A stretch of 58,125 nt of DNA. Origin: Campylobacter sp. MIT 99-7217 (lineage in GTDB: Bacteria > Campylobacterota > Campylobacteria > Campylobacterales > Campylobacteraceae). The stretch lies in NCBI RefSeq assembly GCF_006864365.1, contig NZ_QHLJ01000009.1:1-58125 (forward strand). The letters run 5' to 3'. The notes under the pieces were generated by a model. The model was not told the origin of the DNA, made no database searches, and saw nothing but the letters and a program-made list of their open reading frames with translations. Both the position numbers and the translations under genes were made by a program. This document shows positions 39,646 to 48,766 of the stretch, piece by piece. How positions within the stretch are numbered: the first letter of the stretch is position 1; the number at the start of each line of letters is the position of its first letter.

Positions 39646-40566
39646 CTAAATTTTTACATCAGGATCATAGGTATAACTTGGCTCAATTTTTTTCTTTTTA
39701 GTAAGCTCTTTATACCAATAAGAATGCAAGATATAAACTTCTTCTTCTTCCTTGTAACCATTCATCATAGAATGAATACTTCCCTTGATCGCAAACACAG
39801 CCATATAAATATGCACAGCTAAAAATACCGCACAAAGAATACCTAAAAAGTTATGCACAATAGCACTGAGTCTTAAAAGTTCGATTTGACTTAGACCAAA
39901 TAAACTTTGAATTGTGGTTGTGTTGAAATCAAGAAAATACATAAACGCACCGGTAATTATCATCAAAAAACCACCAAATACGGCAATATAATACCATGAC
40001 TTTTGTCCAAAGTTAAATTTACCAGCTGGTACAGGGCGTTTGATCTTACTTAAATATCCTCCAACTATCATCATCCATCTTAAATCATAACTTGCAGGAA
40101 GCATTCTTTTAATCCACCAAAAAAACATAGGAATAATAGAAATAATAAATAAGATAGTTGCAAAGCCATGTAAATTCTTACAGGTTCTCACAAAAATACC
40201 TCCACCAAAATATGACCCAAACATCATAATCAAGCCGGTTGGAACTAAAATCAGCCAAGAAAGTGCGGCTATAAAATGAAAGCCTCTTTCAAATAAAGAA
40301 AAGGCATAGATTTTCTTTCCATCGTGTGAAAATTTCTTTGGACCAATAACCATATAGTGCAAGGCAAAGGCTGCAAGAACGATAATAATCGCAACAAATG
40401 CTATAGTAGCGATATATTCGCCCTGTAATGTTGTCCATAATTTTCCTAGACTAGGATAATTTTCTATATTGGTAATTCGCTGAGAATCCCAAATTTGAGA
40501 CTGCTGAATTTGGGATTGTCCAAATAAATCCAAAACTAAAAATAGGAGCAAAAATAATTTTCTCAT
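39646..40566 (-). CDS. fdhC: Formate dehydrogenase cytochrome b subunit
   Basis: 306 residues from the ATG at 40566, chosen because AAGGA lies nine bases upstream and a signal peptide (LFLLLFLVLDLFGQ) then begins at once; an ATG nine codons earlier has no ribosome site. Four to five membrane helices with His haem ligands: ALHYMVIG, ERGFHFIAALSW, LHGFATIL and AIVHNFLGILCAVFLAVHIYM. Transfers electrons to menaquinone and anchors FdhAB. First gene of the fdh operon in this genome. The 143 bp before it, downstream of nspC, contain a TGTGATAAAAT extended -10-like box just upstream. Confidence 0.92.
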   Translation of the reverse strand: MRKLFLLLFLVLDLFGQSQIQQSQIWDSQRITNIENYPSLGKLWTTLQGEYIATIAFVAIIIVLAAFALHYMVIGPKKFSHDGKKIYAFSLFERGFHFIAALSWLILVPTGLIMMFGSYFGGGIFVRTCKNLHGFATILFIISIIPMFFWWIKRMLPASYDLRWMMIVGGYLSKIKRPVPAGKFNFGQKSWYYIAVFGGFLMIITGAFMYFLDFNTTTIQSLFGLSQIELLRLSAIVHNFLGILCAVFLAVHIYMAVFAIKGSIHSMMNGYKEEEEVYILHSYWYKELTKKKKIEPSYTYDPDVKI

Positions 40567-40736
40567 AGGCTTAAATCCTTTCTTAAAATACATATTTTAT
40601 CACAAGATTGCATAATTATGATAAAACCACTAATTTACATTTTATCTAAATTTTTCTTAAAAATTTTAAAATTTTGAGATTTTTAAGCTTGAAATAGTCG
40701 ATTATGAAGTCAAAGTATGATTACATTTGGTGTTAT

Positions 40737-41900
40737 TTAATTTCTTCTTCTGTATTCTTCATACTCAAAGTCCCTTACTAGCTCAAGTTCATCATGAGTA
40801 TTTAAAAACATCAAATTTGGAAGCCTAACTCCATTAAAGGTCGTGTTTTTAACTATACTATAATGAGCTTGATCTAAAAAAACCAGCTTTTGCCCCACTT
40901 TTAAAGGCTTTTTAAAGGCATACTCTCCCATGATATCGCCTGCTAGGCAGGTGTTTCCTCCCAAAAGATAAGCAAATTCATCTTTTAAAAGTGTCGAAAA
41001 CTCCTCTCCCTCACGACTTTTCAAGATCCTAGCATTTGCAAGCTCGCTTGTATAAGGCATAATGATAGTATCAGGCATATGAGCCTCGCTTGAAGTATCC
41101 AAAATAGCGATCTTTTTTTCATTTTCAACTATATCCACTACGCTTGCTACAAGAGTTCCTACCTGCCAGCCTACTGCTTCTCCGGGTTCTAAAAAAACTT
41201 GCACGCCGTATTTATCAGCAAAATCTTTGCAAAGATTTATAAGCTTTTGCGTGTCATAGCCTTTTTTTGTGATGTGGTGTCCGCCTCCAAAATTCACCCA
41301 TTTCATTTTTTTGATAAAATCTGCAAATTTTTGCTCAAAAGCCTTTAAAACAAGCTCCAAGCTTTGCGCACTCTCTTCACAAAGTGCGTGAAAATGAAGT
41401 CCGCTAACATCGCTTAAATCAGCATTTTTAAGATCATCAGCACGGATTCCAAGCCTTGAAAAAGGCGCACAAGGATTATAAATTTCTTTTGGAGCTACGG
41501 AAAACTCAGGGTTACAACGAAGCCCTAGGCTTTTGTTTTTAGCTCTTTTTTTAAATTTTTCAAACTGCGTTAAAGAGTTAAAGACTATATGTCCGCTAAG
41601 TCCTGCTATCTCATCAAATTCATCATCTTTAAAGGCTGGAGAAAAGGTGTGAATTTCTTTATCCATAAATTCTTTTGCAAATTTAGCTTCCCAAAGCCCA
41701 CTGCAAGTACAACCACTTAGATATTCGCCAACGATTTTTAAAGCCCTGCTAAAAGCAAAACCCTTAAGTGCTAAAAGCACCCTAGCCCCACTTTTTTCGC
41801 TCACTTTGGCTAAAAGCTCGCAGTTTTGGCGTAAAGCACGCTCTTCGATGACATAAGCGGGCGTTGTTTTTAGCTTTTCAAGTTGATTTAAAATTTGCAT
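40737..41900 (-). CDS. nspC: Carboxynorspermidine/carboxyspermidine decarboxylase
   Basis: 387 residues from the ATG at 41900 (MQILNQLEKLKTTPAYVI), the normal family start; longer frames upstream run into the divergent moaD. PLP enzyme of alanine-racemase fold: LLALKGFAF carries the PLP Lys, LHFHALCE, VNFGGGHHI, LEPGEAVGW, and the GNTCLAGDI active-site Cys segment. Last step of the alternative spermidine pathway of Campylobacter (C. jejuni Cj1515c equivalent); its dehydrogenase partner is not in this window. 64 bp separate it from moaD. Confidence 0.93.
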   Translation of the reverse strand: MQILNQLEKLKTTPAYVIEERALRQNCELLAKVSEKSGARVLLALKGFAFSRALKIVGEYLSGCTCSGLWEAKFAKEFMDKEIHTFSPAFKDDEFDEIAGLSGHIVFNSLTQFEKFKKRAKNKSLGLRCNPEFSVAPKEIYNPCAPFSRLGIRADDLKNADLSDVSGLHFHALCEESAQSLELVLKAFEQKFADFIKKMKWVNFGGGHHITKKGYDTQKLINLCKDFADKYGVQVFLEPGEAVGWQVGTLVASVVDIVENEKKIAILDTSSEAHMPDTIIMPYTSELANARILKSREGEEFSTLLKDEFAYLLGGNTCLAGDIMGEYAFKKPLKVGQKLVFLDQAHYSIVKNTTFNGVRLPNLMFLNTHDELELVRDFEYEEYRRRN

Positions 41901-41964
41901 TTTTTGCCTTATTTTAAATTTATTTGTGTTATTATAAGCTTTAAATTTAGATGAAGGATAAACT

Positions 41965-42186
41965 ATGGTAGAAGTTGAGTTTTTAGGACCCATAAATCAC
42001 GAAAAAATGGAACTTGAAGCAAAAAACTTAAAAGAGTTAAAAAAAATCTTACAAGAAAAACAAGAACTTAAAGAATGGCTTGATCTTTGTGCCGTGGCGG
42101 TCAATGATACACTGATAAACGACTTAGAATACGAGCTTAAAAAAGGTGATAAGATTAAGCTTTTACCGCCTGTTAGTGGGGGTTAA
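41965..42186 (+). CDS. moaD: Molybdopterin synthase small subunit
   Basis: 73 residues, ubiquitin-like, ending LLPPVSGG with the required C-terminal Gly-Gly that is thiocarboxylated. Donates sulfur to make molybdopterin, needed by FdhA in this window. Ribosome site AAGGAT. Followed 1 bp later by moaE. Confidence 0.95.
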   Translation: MVEVEFLGPINHEKMELEAKNLKELKKILQEKQELKEWLDLCAVAVNDTLINDLEYELKKGDKIKLLPPVSGG

Positions 42187-42187
42187 T

Positions 42188-42625
42188 ATGTTTGAAATTT
42201 ACGAGGGTGCTTTAAATGTCCCAGAAATTTATGCTAAATGGTATGAAAAAAGTGCGACACAAAATTGCGGAGCAATGCTTACTTTTTGCGGCATAGTGCG
42301 TGATGATGACGAAGTTCAAGCGCTTAGCTTTGATATAGATGAAGCACTTTTAAAAAAATGGTTTGAAACTTGGAAGCAAAAACTTAATACACAGGGTGTT
42401 AGCGTGTTTTTTGCTCACTCAAAAGGCGAGGTAAAAGTGGGGCAAAGTTCGTATTTGGCTGGGATTTTAAGCAAGCAAAGAAAACTTGGTTTAAAGCTTA
42501 TCAATGATTTTGTGGAGGATTTTAAGGCTAAGGCTCCCATTTGGAAATACGATGTTAAAAATGGACTTAAAATTTATGCCAAAGAAAGAAGCACAAAGCT
42601 TGAGGGTGCTGGGATTTTAGCCTAG
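42188..42625 (+). CDS. moaE: Molybdopterin synthase catalytic subunit
   Basis: 145 residues from ATG 42188 (MFEIYEGALNVPEIYAKW); an earlier in-frame start lies within moaD. Conserved core GAMLTFCGIVRD, then FAHSKGEVKVGQSSYLAG (H and K catalytic region) and KAPIWKYDV with the active Lys. Pairs with MoaD. In C. jejuni the next genes are moeA2 and the CRISPR locus; here a glycosyltransferase follows instead. Confidence 0.95.
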   Translation: MFEIYEGALNVPEIYAKWYEKSATQNCGAMLTFCGIVRDDDEVQALSFDIDEALLKKWFETWKQKLNTQGVSVFFAHSKGEVKVGQSSYLAGILSKQRKLGLKLINDFVEDFKAKAPIWKYDVKNGLKIYAKERSTKLEGAGILA

Positions 42626-42628
42626 CTT

Positions 42629-43848
42629 ATGGAAAGTAAAGTGAAAAAAGATCCTAAAAAATACAAAAACGCCATCTTGCTAGTAGCTACTAAGGATAGT
42701 GCCTTTACGATCGGCACCTTGCTTATAAATTTAAAAGATAAGATGAGTTCTTGCATAGATATTTTTTATATCGTTCATGATGGTTTTTCTTTAAATGATA
42801 AAAAGTTGATGAGGCAAATAGCACAGCAAGATAAGAATGCTTCTTGTAAATTTATATCTTTTACAAAGGAAGATTTTAAAATTAGACTTAGCAAATTTCA
42901 CCCTGATGGGGGGGGGGGGATTGTGATTTTTTAAAACGCTGGACTCATATGGCTTTTGGGCGTTTTGAAGCCTTGAAATTTTTAAATGAGTGCGAAAATA
43001 TCTTGTATTTGGACTTTGATCTTTTGTGTTTGCAAAGCCTTGAAGCCCTTTTTAAACTTAGTTCAAGCTTTCATTTAGCCGCAAGAAGAGGAAAACATAG
43101 TCTAGCTCAAAGCATTTCAAATTATGAGGGCGAGTTTAGCCAAAGAAAAATTTGGCGAAGTCCTGTGATCTTATTTAAAAGCTCTTTTGAAAATCCCCTT
43201 AAACTTTATGATGAGCTTTACCGTCTTATGCTTTTTGATAATAAGCTTATCAACGATCAAGCCCTTTTAAGTTTGCTTTGCTTTAAAGAAAAACTTAAAA
43301 TAAAGCCTTTAGAAAGAAAATTTGAAGGCTTAGTTTGTCTTAAAACTAGCCTTAATGCAAGGCTAGTTCATGCTCATGGTAGCAATCAAAGATTTTGGAA
43401 TAATGCTCTTTGTAACCGCACTTGGCCTACTTGGCAAAAATATTATGAAAAATGGCTTAAAATGGGCGGAAGTGCTTATGAAAAGGGCTTTGTGGCAAAA
43501 AACACTTATAGCATTCAAAGGATAAGAGCTCACCTTTGCTACAAACTTGGCTATGCCTTGATAGAACACTCTAAGGACTTTAAGATGCTTAAACTACCCT
43601 TTGTGCTTATTTTTATCTCTATCAAACACAGACTTGAAAACAAAGCCTATGAAAAAGTGATCTTAAGAGAGCCTCACAGAAAAATGCCCCCACTTTCTAG
43701 CTATGATGATTATGAAGAGGCACTCAAAGAAAGTCTATCTTATCAGCTTGGAAAATCCTTAATACAAGCCTTTAAAAAGAAGGAATTTTTTAGCCTTTTA
43801 AAAGAGCTTTTAAGGCTTAAAAAAGAGTATCAAAGAAAGGGCTTTTAA
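42629..43848 (+). pseudogene. Phase-variable glycosyltransferase (GT8-like), OFF by a G12 tract
   Basis: Two frames form one ~406-residue protein interrupted at a run of 12 G. The first part (42629-42934) begins ILLVATKDSAFTIGTLLINL, the nucleotide-sugar domain; in the present phase it ends with IVIF-stop just after the tract. The second frame continues DCDFLKRWTHMAFGRFEALKF and contains YLDFDLLCLQSLEALF, the DxD metal site of GT8-type transferases, then NDQALLSLL and a Lys-rich C-terminus. A tract of 10 or 13 G would restore the full frame. Function: probably a surface glycan (LOS or capsule) transferase; the sugar is unknown. No good ribosome site precedes ATG 42629. Confidence 0.85.
42908..42919 (+). 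repeat. Poly-G12 phase-variation tract
   Basis: Twelve consecutive G within the glycosyltransferase gene. Homopolymeric G tracts of 8-13 are the classic slipped-strand switch in Campylobacter surface genes; this is the only one of this length I see in the window. Confidence 0.95.
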
Positions 43849-43870
43849 ACTCTTTCAAAGCAAAATATAC

Positions 43871-43876
43871 TATAAT
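43871..43876 (+). promoter_or_regulatory. -10 box of argC
   Basis: TATAAT in ATACTATAATCATAAA, 35 bases before the ATG at 43911. No ArgR-type palindrome was evident. Confidence 0.55.
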
Positions 43877-43910
43877 CATAAATTTAATGTAAATTTTAAA
43901 GGCTAGAAAA

Positions 43911-44948
43911 GTGAAGAAGTTAAAAGTAGGAATCTTAGGAGCAAACGGCTATGTGGGTTATGAGCTTGTGCGTTTGCTTTATGCTCACCCTAAGGTACAA
44001 ATTACATATCTTGGCTCAAGAGCTTATGAAAACAAGGCTTATAACGAGGTTTATCCTGCTTTTGCTCAAAAATTAGATCTAAAATGCGAGGATAAAAGCC
44101 TTGAACAAATCGCTCCTAGCTTAGATCTAGTATTTACTGCTACGCCTCAAGGCTTTGCAGCTTCTGTGATCAATGAAAAGCTTTTGAATGAGTGTAAATT
44201 TATAGATCTTAGTGCTGATTTTAGGCTCAAATCAAAGGCTATTTATGAAAAGTGGTATCACTTAGAGCATAAGGCAGAAAAGCTTTTGAAAGAGGCTGTT
44301 TATGGGCTTTGTGAAATTCACCGTGAGGAGATAAAAAAAGCCCATCTTATCGCAAATCCGGGCTGTTATACGACCTGTTCTATACTCGCACTTTATCCTC
44401 TTGTTAAGGAAAAAATCATTGATTTAAGCTCCATAATAATTGACGCAAAAAGCGGGGTAAGTGGGGCTGGACGCGGTGAAAAGCTTGAAAATCTTTTTTG
44501 CGAGGTGAATGAAAATTTTAAAGCCTACGCTCTTAGCAATCACCGCCACACGCCAGAAATAGAACAAGAACTAAGCCTTGCAGCAAAAGAAAATTTAACC
44601 TTGCAATTTAGCCCTCATCTAGTGCCTATGCAAAGAGGGATTTTAACAACAATTTATGCAAATTTAAGCCAAAAAATAGACGCTAAAAAGCTTAAAGAAC
44701 TTTACAAAGATTTTTATAAAAATGAAAAATTTGTGCGAATTCAAAATACCCTGCCAGAGGTGCGTTTTGTAAAAAATACAAATTTCATCGATATAAATGC
44801 CTTGATTGATGAACGCACAAAGCGCGTTATCATCGTAGCTGCTATTGATAATCTTTTAAAAGGTGCAGCAGGGCAAGCTGTTCAAAATATGAACCTGATC
44901 TTTGGCTTTGAAGAGGATTTAGGGCTTGAGATGATAGCGAATTTATGA
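43911..44948 (+). CDS. argC: N-acetyl-gamma-glutamyl-phosphate reductase
   Basis: 345 residues, family length (start GTG at 43911, the gene read VKKLKVGILGANGYVG). Arginine synthesis step 3. NADPH site GILGANGYVGYELVRLL, catalytic Cys in ANPGCYTTCSILAL, SGVSGAGR, NHRHTPEIEQ and VPMQRGILTT. Followed 17 bp later by a GNAT gene, as in C. jejuni Cj0224-0225. Confidence 0.97.
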   Translation: MKKLKVGILGANGYVGYELVRLLYAHPKVQITYLGSRAYENKAYNEVYPAFAQKLDLKCEDKSLEQIAPSLDLVFTATPQGFAASVINEKLLNECKFIDLSADFRLKSKAIYEKWYHLEHKAEKLLKEAVYGLCEIHREEIKKAHLIANPGCYTTCSILALYPLVKEKIIDLSSIIIDAKSGVSGAGRGEKLENLFCEVNENFKAYALSNHRHTPEIEQELSLAAKENLTLQFSPHLVPMQRGILTTIYANLSQKIDAKKLKELYKDFYKNEKFVRIQNTLPEVRFVKNTNFIDINALIDERTKRVIIVAAIDNLLKGAAGQAVQNMNLIFGFEEDLGLEMIANL

Positions 44949-44965
44949 TTTATTTAAGGGGATAA

Positions 44966-45412
44966 ATGATTATTAGAGCAATGTTAAAGCAAGATTATGA
45001 AGCGGTTTTTAAGCTTTGGTGCGAGATCAAGGGCTTTGGGATAAGAAGTATAGATGATAGCAAGGAAAATATCCATGCCTTTTTGGATAGAAACAAAGGT
45101 CTTAGTGTAGTTTGCGAGCTTGAGGGTCAAATTGTAGGAAGCATACTTTGTGGGCATGACGGACGCACGGGGGGATTTTACCATGTTTGCGTGCATAAGG
45201 ATCATAGAAAAAAGGGCATAGCACACAAGATGAGTGAGTTTTGCCTTGAAGCTTTGAAAAAAGAAAAAATCAACAAAATCGCGCTCATAGCCTTTAAAAA
45301 TAATGACTTGGGCAATGAGTTTTGGAGTCATTATGGCTTTACCTTAAGAGAGGATGCTAATTATTATGATTTAAGTCTAAATGAGGGTAATGAGACTAAA
45401 TTTAATATCTAA
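44966..45412 (+). CDS. GNAT-family N-acetyltransferase
   Basis: 148 residues. Acetyl-CoA site VCVHKDHRKKGIAHKM (R/Q-x-x-G-x-A/G), preceded by the beta strand VGSILCGHDGRTGGFYHV, and a C-terminal KNNDLGNEFWSHYGF. It lies between argC and argB as in C. jejuni; whether it supplies the N-acetylglutamate synthase step of arginine synthesis is plausible but not shown. Confidence 0.88.
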   Translation: MIIRAMLKQDYEAVFKLWCEIKGFGIRSIDDSKENIHAFLDRNKGLSVVCELEGQIVGSILCGHDGRTGGFYHVCVHKDHRKKGIAHKMSEFCLEALKKEKINKIALIAFKNNDLGNEFWSHYGFTLREDANYYDLSLNEGNETKFNI

Positions 45413-45457
45413 GCCTCATTTTGCAAGTGTTTTGTTTTATAAAATAATTAAACACCA

Positions 45458-45548
45458 TATAATCAAAAGCTAGAATTTAGCTCATACATAAAAAAAATTA
45501 AAAATTGCCTTTAAGCTTTAAAACTTCTGTATGAGCTATATTTTCTCT
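45458..45548 (+). ncRNA. Candidate small RNA with an 11-bp closing stem
   Basis: A good -10 box (TATAAT at 45458-45463, upstream T-rich stretch) is followed from about 45470 by TAGCTCATACA (45478-45488) pairing perfectly with TGTATGAGCTA (45528-45538) around 39 bases, then a T-rich run. There is no open reading frame. It lies between two converging genes. If real, it is a ~75-80 base RNA; otherwise the repeat might be a long-loop transcription end or a relic of a mobile repeat. Confidence 0.35.
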
Positions 45549-45554
45549 TAAAAC

Positions 45555-46361
45555 TCACTCATACCAACCAAAATAAGTTCTATTCGTATCAAGACTTGAA
45601 ATTTGCTCCTTATCCTCCTCATCAAGCTTAAAATCAAAAATATCTAAATTTTGCTTAAGTTTTTCGCTCTTATTTGTTCTTGGGATAGTAGAAATTTCTT
45701 GTTCTATCATCCATCTTAGGGCCACTTGGGCTATGCTTTTATTATATTTTGCACCAATTTTTGCTAGAATTTCATTATTAAAAAAGTTATTTTTTCCCAC
45801 TACAAAGGGACTCCAAGCTTGAAGCACTATCTTATCCTTTTGCATAAGAGGATATAGAGCCTTTCTTTGATGAAAGACATGAACTTCAAGCTGATTAAGC
45901 ATGGGCTTAATTTCACACCCCCTTACAAAGCTTTCATAATTAGCTATAAAATTACTAAGTCCTATAGCTTTTAACTTACCCTCCTTATAGCCCTCTTCAA
46001 GAGCTTTCCACATAGCCTTTTCATAAGGATTTGGATAGTGGATTAAAAGCATATCAAGGTATTCAAGCCCCAAAATGCTAAGCCTTTCATCAATGCCAAG
46101 CTTAGTACTTTCATAATCCATAGCCAAAAGCTTGCTTTGTAAAAAGATCTCCTCCCTTTTTACTATGCCATCATCAATAGCCCTTTTAATACCCTGTCCC
46201 ACCTCAAATTCATTTTTATACATCTGTGCTGTATCAAAGAGCCTATATCCAAGCTTTAGGGCTTCATAGACTAAGTTAATGCAAGCCCTACCCACTTGAA
46301 AATCCGTGCCAAGTCCCAAAACTGGCATTTTAAGTCCGTTATTTAAACTAATATAAGTCAC
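45555..46361 (-). CDS. Aldo-keto reductase
   Basis: 268 residues. TIM-barrel NADPH reductase: YRLFDTAQMYKNEFEVG holds the catalytic Asp and Tyr, LQSKLLAMDY the Lys, LLIHYPNP the His, then IGLSNF and the C-terminal cofactor site TIPRTNKSEKL. Substrate is an aldehyde or ketone of unknown kind. It interrupts the arginine genes on the opposite strand, an insertion relative to C. jejuni as I recall it. Confidence 0.92.
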   Translation of the reverse strand: MTYISLNNGLKMPVLGLGTDFQVGRACINLVYEALKLGYRLFDTAQMYKNEFEVGQGIKRAIDDGIVKREEIFLQSKLLAMDYESTKLGIDERLSILGLEYLDMLLIHYPNPYEKAMWKALEEGYKEGKLKAIGLSNFIANYESFVRGCEIKPMLNQLEVHVFHQRKALYPLMQKDKIVLQAWSPFVVGKNNFFNNEILAKIGAKYNKSIAQVALRWMIEQEISTIPRTNKSEKLKQNLDIFDFKLDEEDKEQISSLDTNRTYFGWYE

Positions 46362-46488
46362 ATTCTCTCCTTTTTATTTGTGATAATAACAAGTTTTGTC
46401 TAAGTTTTGCTTGAAAACTAGTCTTAAATTAAGCGATTTTAATTTTAAAATTTGATAAAATCAAAAAGCTAAATTTAAAGGAAAATCA

Positions 46489-47328
46489 ATGAAATCATAC
46501 TTAGAAAAGGCTCAAGTTCTCATCGAAGCCCTGCCTTATATACGCAAATTTAATTCTAAGATCATAGTCATCAAATACGGAGGCTCTGCCATGGAAAATG
46601 AGGAGCTTAAACGCCTTGTCATGCAAGATATAGCCCTTTTAAAGCTTGTGGGCTTAAAGCCTGTCATCGTTCATGGAGGAGGCAAGGAAATCACTGCTAT
46701 GTGTGAAAAATTAGGGGTTGAAAGCAAATTTGAAAATGGACTTCGCATAAGCTCAAAAGAAGTCGTAGAGGTCGCTTCCATGATACTTTTTAAGCTCAAC
46801 AAAGATCTAGTGCAAAATCTTCAAATTCAAGGCGTAAAAGCCCTTGGACTTTGTGGCAAGGACGGCTTTTTGCTAGAATGCGAGCAAAAAGATAGCAAGC
46901 TTGGCTTTGTAGGCAAGATAAGCTCTGTAAATTCTGCTAATTTAAAGGACTTGCTTGAAAAGGATTTTACCCCTGTTATCGCTCCTATAGGCATGGATGA
47001 GGCTTATAATAGCTACAATATAAACGCTGATGATGTAGCCTGTGAGGTGGCCAAGGCTTTAAGGGCTGAAAAGCTTGTCTTTTTAAGCGATGTGGAGGGG
47101 CTTTATGAGGATTTTGCTGATAAAAATAGCCTCATTTCAAGGATAGATCTCAAAGAGGCGAAGGAGCTTGTCAAAAAAACCAAGGGTGGTATGCTTGTAA
47201 AACTAAATTCATGCATTGAAGCTTGTGAAAATGGAGTTAAAAAGGTGCATATCTTAGATGGACGCCTAAAACACAGCCTCTTGCTTGAAATTTTCACAGA
47301 CAAGGGCATAGGAACTCTAGTTGGATAA
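46489..47328 (+). CDS. argB: Acetylglutamate kinase
   Basis: 279 residues. Arginine synthesis step 2. Signatures VIKYGGSAM (Lys), PVIVHGGGKEI, NGLRISS, NINADDVACEVAKAL and FLSDVEGL, then GGMLVKLNSC. Ribosome site AAAGGAAAATC. It has its own upstream region after the aldo-keto reductase, with GATAAAAT near 46456 as possible -10. Confidence 0.97.
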   Translation: MKSYLEKAQVLIEALPYIRKFNSKIIVIKYGGSAMENEELKRLVMQDIALLKLVGLKPVIVHGGGKEITAMCEKLGVESKFENGLRISSKEVVEVASMILFKLNKDLVQNLQIQGVKALGLCGKDGFLLECEQKDSKLGFVGKISSVNSANLKDLLEKDFTPVIAPIGMDEAYNSYNINADDVACEVAKALRAEKLVFLSDVEGLYEDFADKNSLISRIDLKEAKELVKKTKGGMLVKLNSCIEACENGVKKVHILDGRLKHSLLLEIFTDKGIGTLVG

Positions 47329-47338
47329 AGGAGAAAAG

Positions 47339-48520
47339 ATGAATTACAAAGAACAAAGCCACATCGTTCAAACCTACAAACGCTATGATTTGGTGCTTGA
47401 AAAAGGCGAGGGCGTTTATCTTTATGATGATAAAGGGGATAAATTTCTTGATTTTTCAAGCGGGATAGGCGTTTGTGCCTTGGGCTATAAACATGAGGAA
47501 TTTAACACCGCTTTAAAAGCACAAATTGACAAGCTTTTGCACACGAGCAATCTTTACTATAACGAAAATATCGCCGAGGCTGCGTTAAATTTAAGCAAGG
47601 CAAGCGGATTAAGCCGTGTGTTTTTTACAAACTCAGGCACTGAAGCCATAGAAGGAGCGATGAAAGCAGCACGCAAATACGCTCTTAACAAAGACATAAA
47701 AGGCGGACATTTTATAGCCATGAAGCATTCTTTTCACGGCAGAACGCTTGGAGCTTTGAGCCTTACGCATACTTTAAAATACCGCAAGCCTTTCAAGCCT
47801 TTGATCAATGGGGTTAAATTTGCTCAGTTTAATGACATTGATAGCGTGAAAAAGCTCATCAGCGAAAAAACTTGTGCTATCGTGCTTGAAAGCGTGCAAG
47901 GAGAAGGTGGGATAAATCCTGCAAAAGCTGAGTTTTACAAGGCTCTAAGAAAACTTTGCGATGAAAAAGATATACTTTTAATCGCCGATGAAATTCAAAG
48001 CGGAATGGGACGCACAGGCAAGTTTTTTGCGTATCAAAACTTTGGCATTACGCCTGATATCATCGCTTGTGCTAAGGCTTTGGGTTGTGGCGTTAGCGTG
48101 GGGGCGTTTTTGCTTAGTGAAAAGGTGGCTAAACTCTCGCTTGAAGCTGGCGATCATGGCACGACTTATGGGGGAAATCCCTTTGCTTGTGCTGCGGTAA
48201 ATGCTGTATTTAAGATCTTTAAAGATCAAAAAATACTCGAAAATATTACCAAGCTTAGCCCTTATTTTGAAAAAAGTCTTGATGAGCTTGTAAATGAGTT
48301 TAAATTCATCAAAAAACGCAGTGGCTTGGGCTTTATGCAAGGACTTAGCGTTGAAAAAAGCATTAAAGCAAGTGAGATTATCGCCAAAGCTAGAAAAAAT
48401 GGACTTTTGATCCTGCCTTGTGGGGCAAATGATCTGCGTTTTTTGCCACCTTTCATCATAAAAAAAGAACATATTGATGAGATGAAAGAAAAGCTAAAAA
48501 GGGCTTTGAAAGAGTTTTAA
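47339..48520 (+). CDS. argD: Acetylornithine aminotransferase
   Basis: 393 residues from ATG 47339, where AAAGGAG sits four bases upstream; a TTG at 47321 lies inside argB. PLP enzyme: SGIGVCALGY, TNSGTEAIEGAMKAAR, SFHGRTLGALS, LIADEIQSGMGRTG, the PLP-Lys segment in DIIACAKALGCGVSVGAF, and HGTTYGGNPFACAA. Ends at a strong terminator. Confidence 0.97.
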   Translation: MNYKEQSHIVQTYKRYDLVLEKGEGVYLYDDKGDKFLDFSSGIGVCALGYKHEEFNTALKAQIDKLLHTSNLYYNENIAEAALNLSKASGLSRVFFTNSGTEAIEGAMKAARKYALNKDIKGGHFIAMKHSFHGRTLGALSLTHTLKYRKPFKPLINGVKFAQFNDIDSVKKLISEKTCAIVLESVQGEGGINPAKAEFYKALRKLCDEKDILLIADEIQSGMGRTGKFFAYQNFGITPDIIACAKALGCGVSVGAFLLSEKVAKLSLEAGDHGTTYGGNPFACAAVNAVFKIFKDQKILENITKLSPYFEKSLDELVNEFKFIKKRSGLGFMQGLSVEKSIKASEIIAKARKNGLLILPCGANDLRFLPPFIIKKEHIDEMKEKLKRALKEF

Positions 48521-48529
48521 AATTACTCG

Positions 48530-48552
48530 ATCCTTTAGTTTAACTAAAGGAT
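48530..48552 (+). terminator. Terminator of argBD
   Basis: ATCCTTTAG/CTAAAGGAT, nine perfect pairs with loop TTTAA, then TTTTGTAT, 10 bp past the argD stop. The following 214 bp up to zupT hold a TGATAAAATAAT -10-like element and no clear gene. Confidence 0.75.
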
Positions 48553-48766
48553 TTTGTATAAACGAATTAGCTTTATCTAAAATAGAGCAAATAAGAAATT
48601 TAATGTGAAAGTGTAACACCGAGCTTTTGTGCCATTAATCTACACCAAGAACACATTTATTCTACTTTTAAATGATGAAAATATGAAAAAAATTTTGATA
48701 AATTCTCTTTGTTTTTGATAAATTTTAACGCAAAATATGATAAAATAATTCAAAAACGAGTTTAGT

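Noticed and set aside
42600-42640. CRISPR-cas locus after moaE, as in C. jejuni
   Set aside because: No repeat-spacer array or cas reading frame is present anywhere in the window; a glycosyltransferase follows moaE instead.
42908-42919. Poly-G frame break as a sequencing error
   Set aside because: Cannot be excluded for one base, but a 12-G run in a surface-glycan gene of Campylobacter is the standard phase switch, and both halves are intact.
47978-48472. Minus-strand 164-codon frame inside argD
   Set aside because: Antisense to well-conserved argD and without any recognisable protein pattern.
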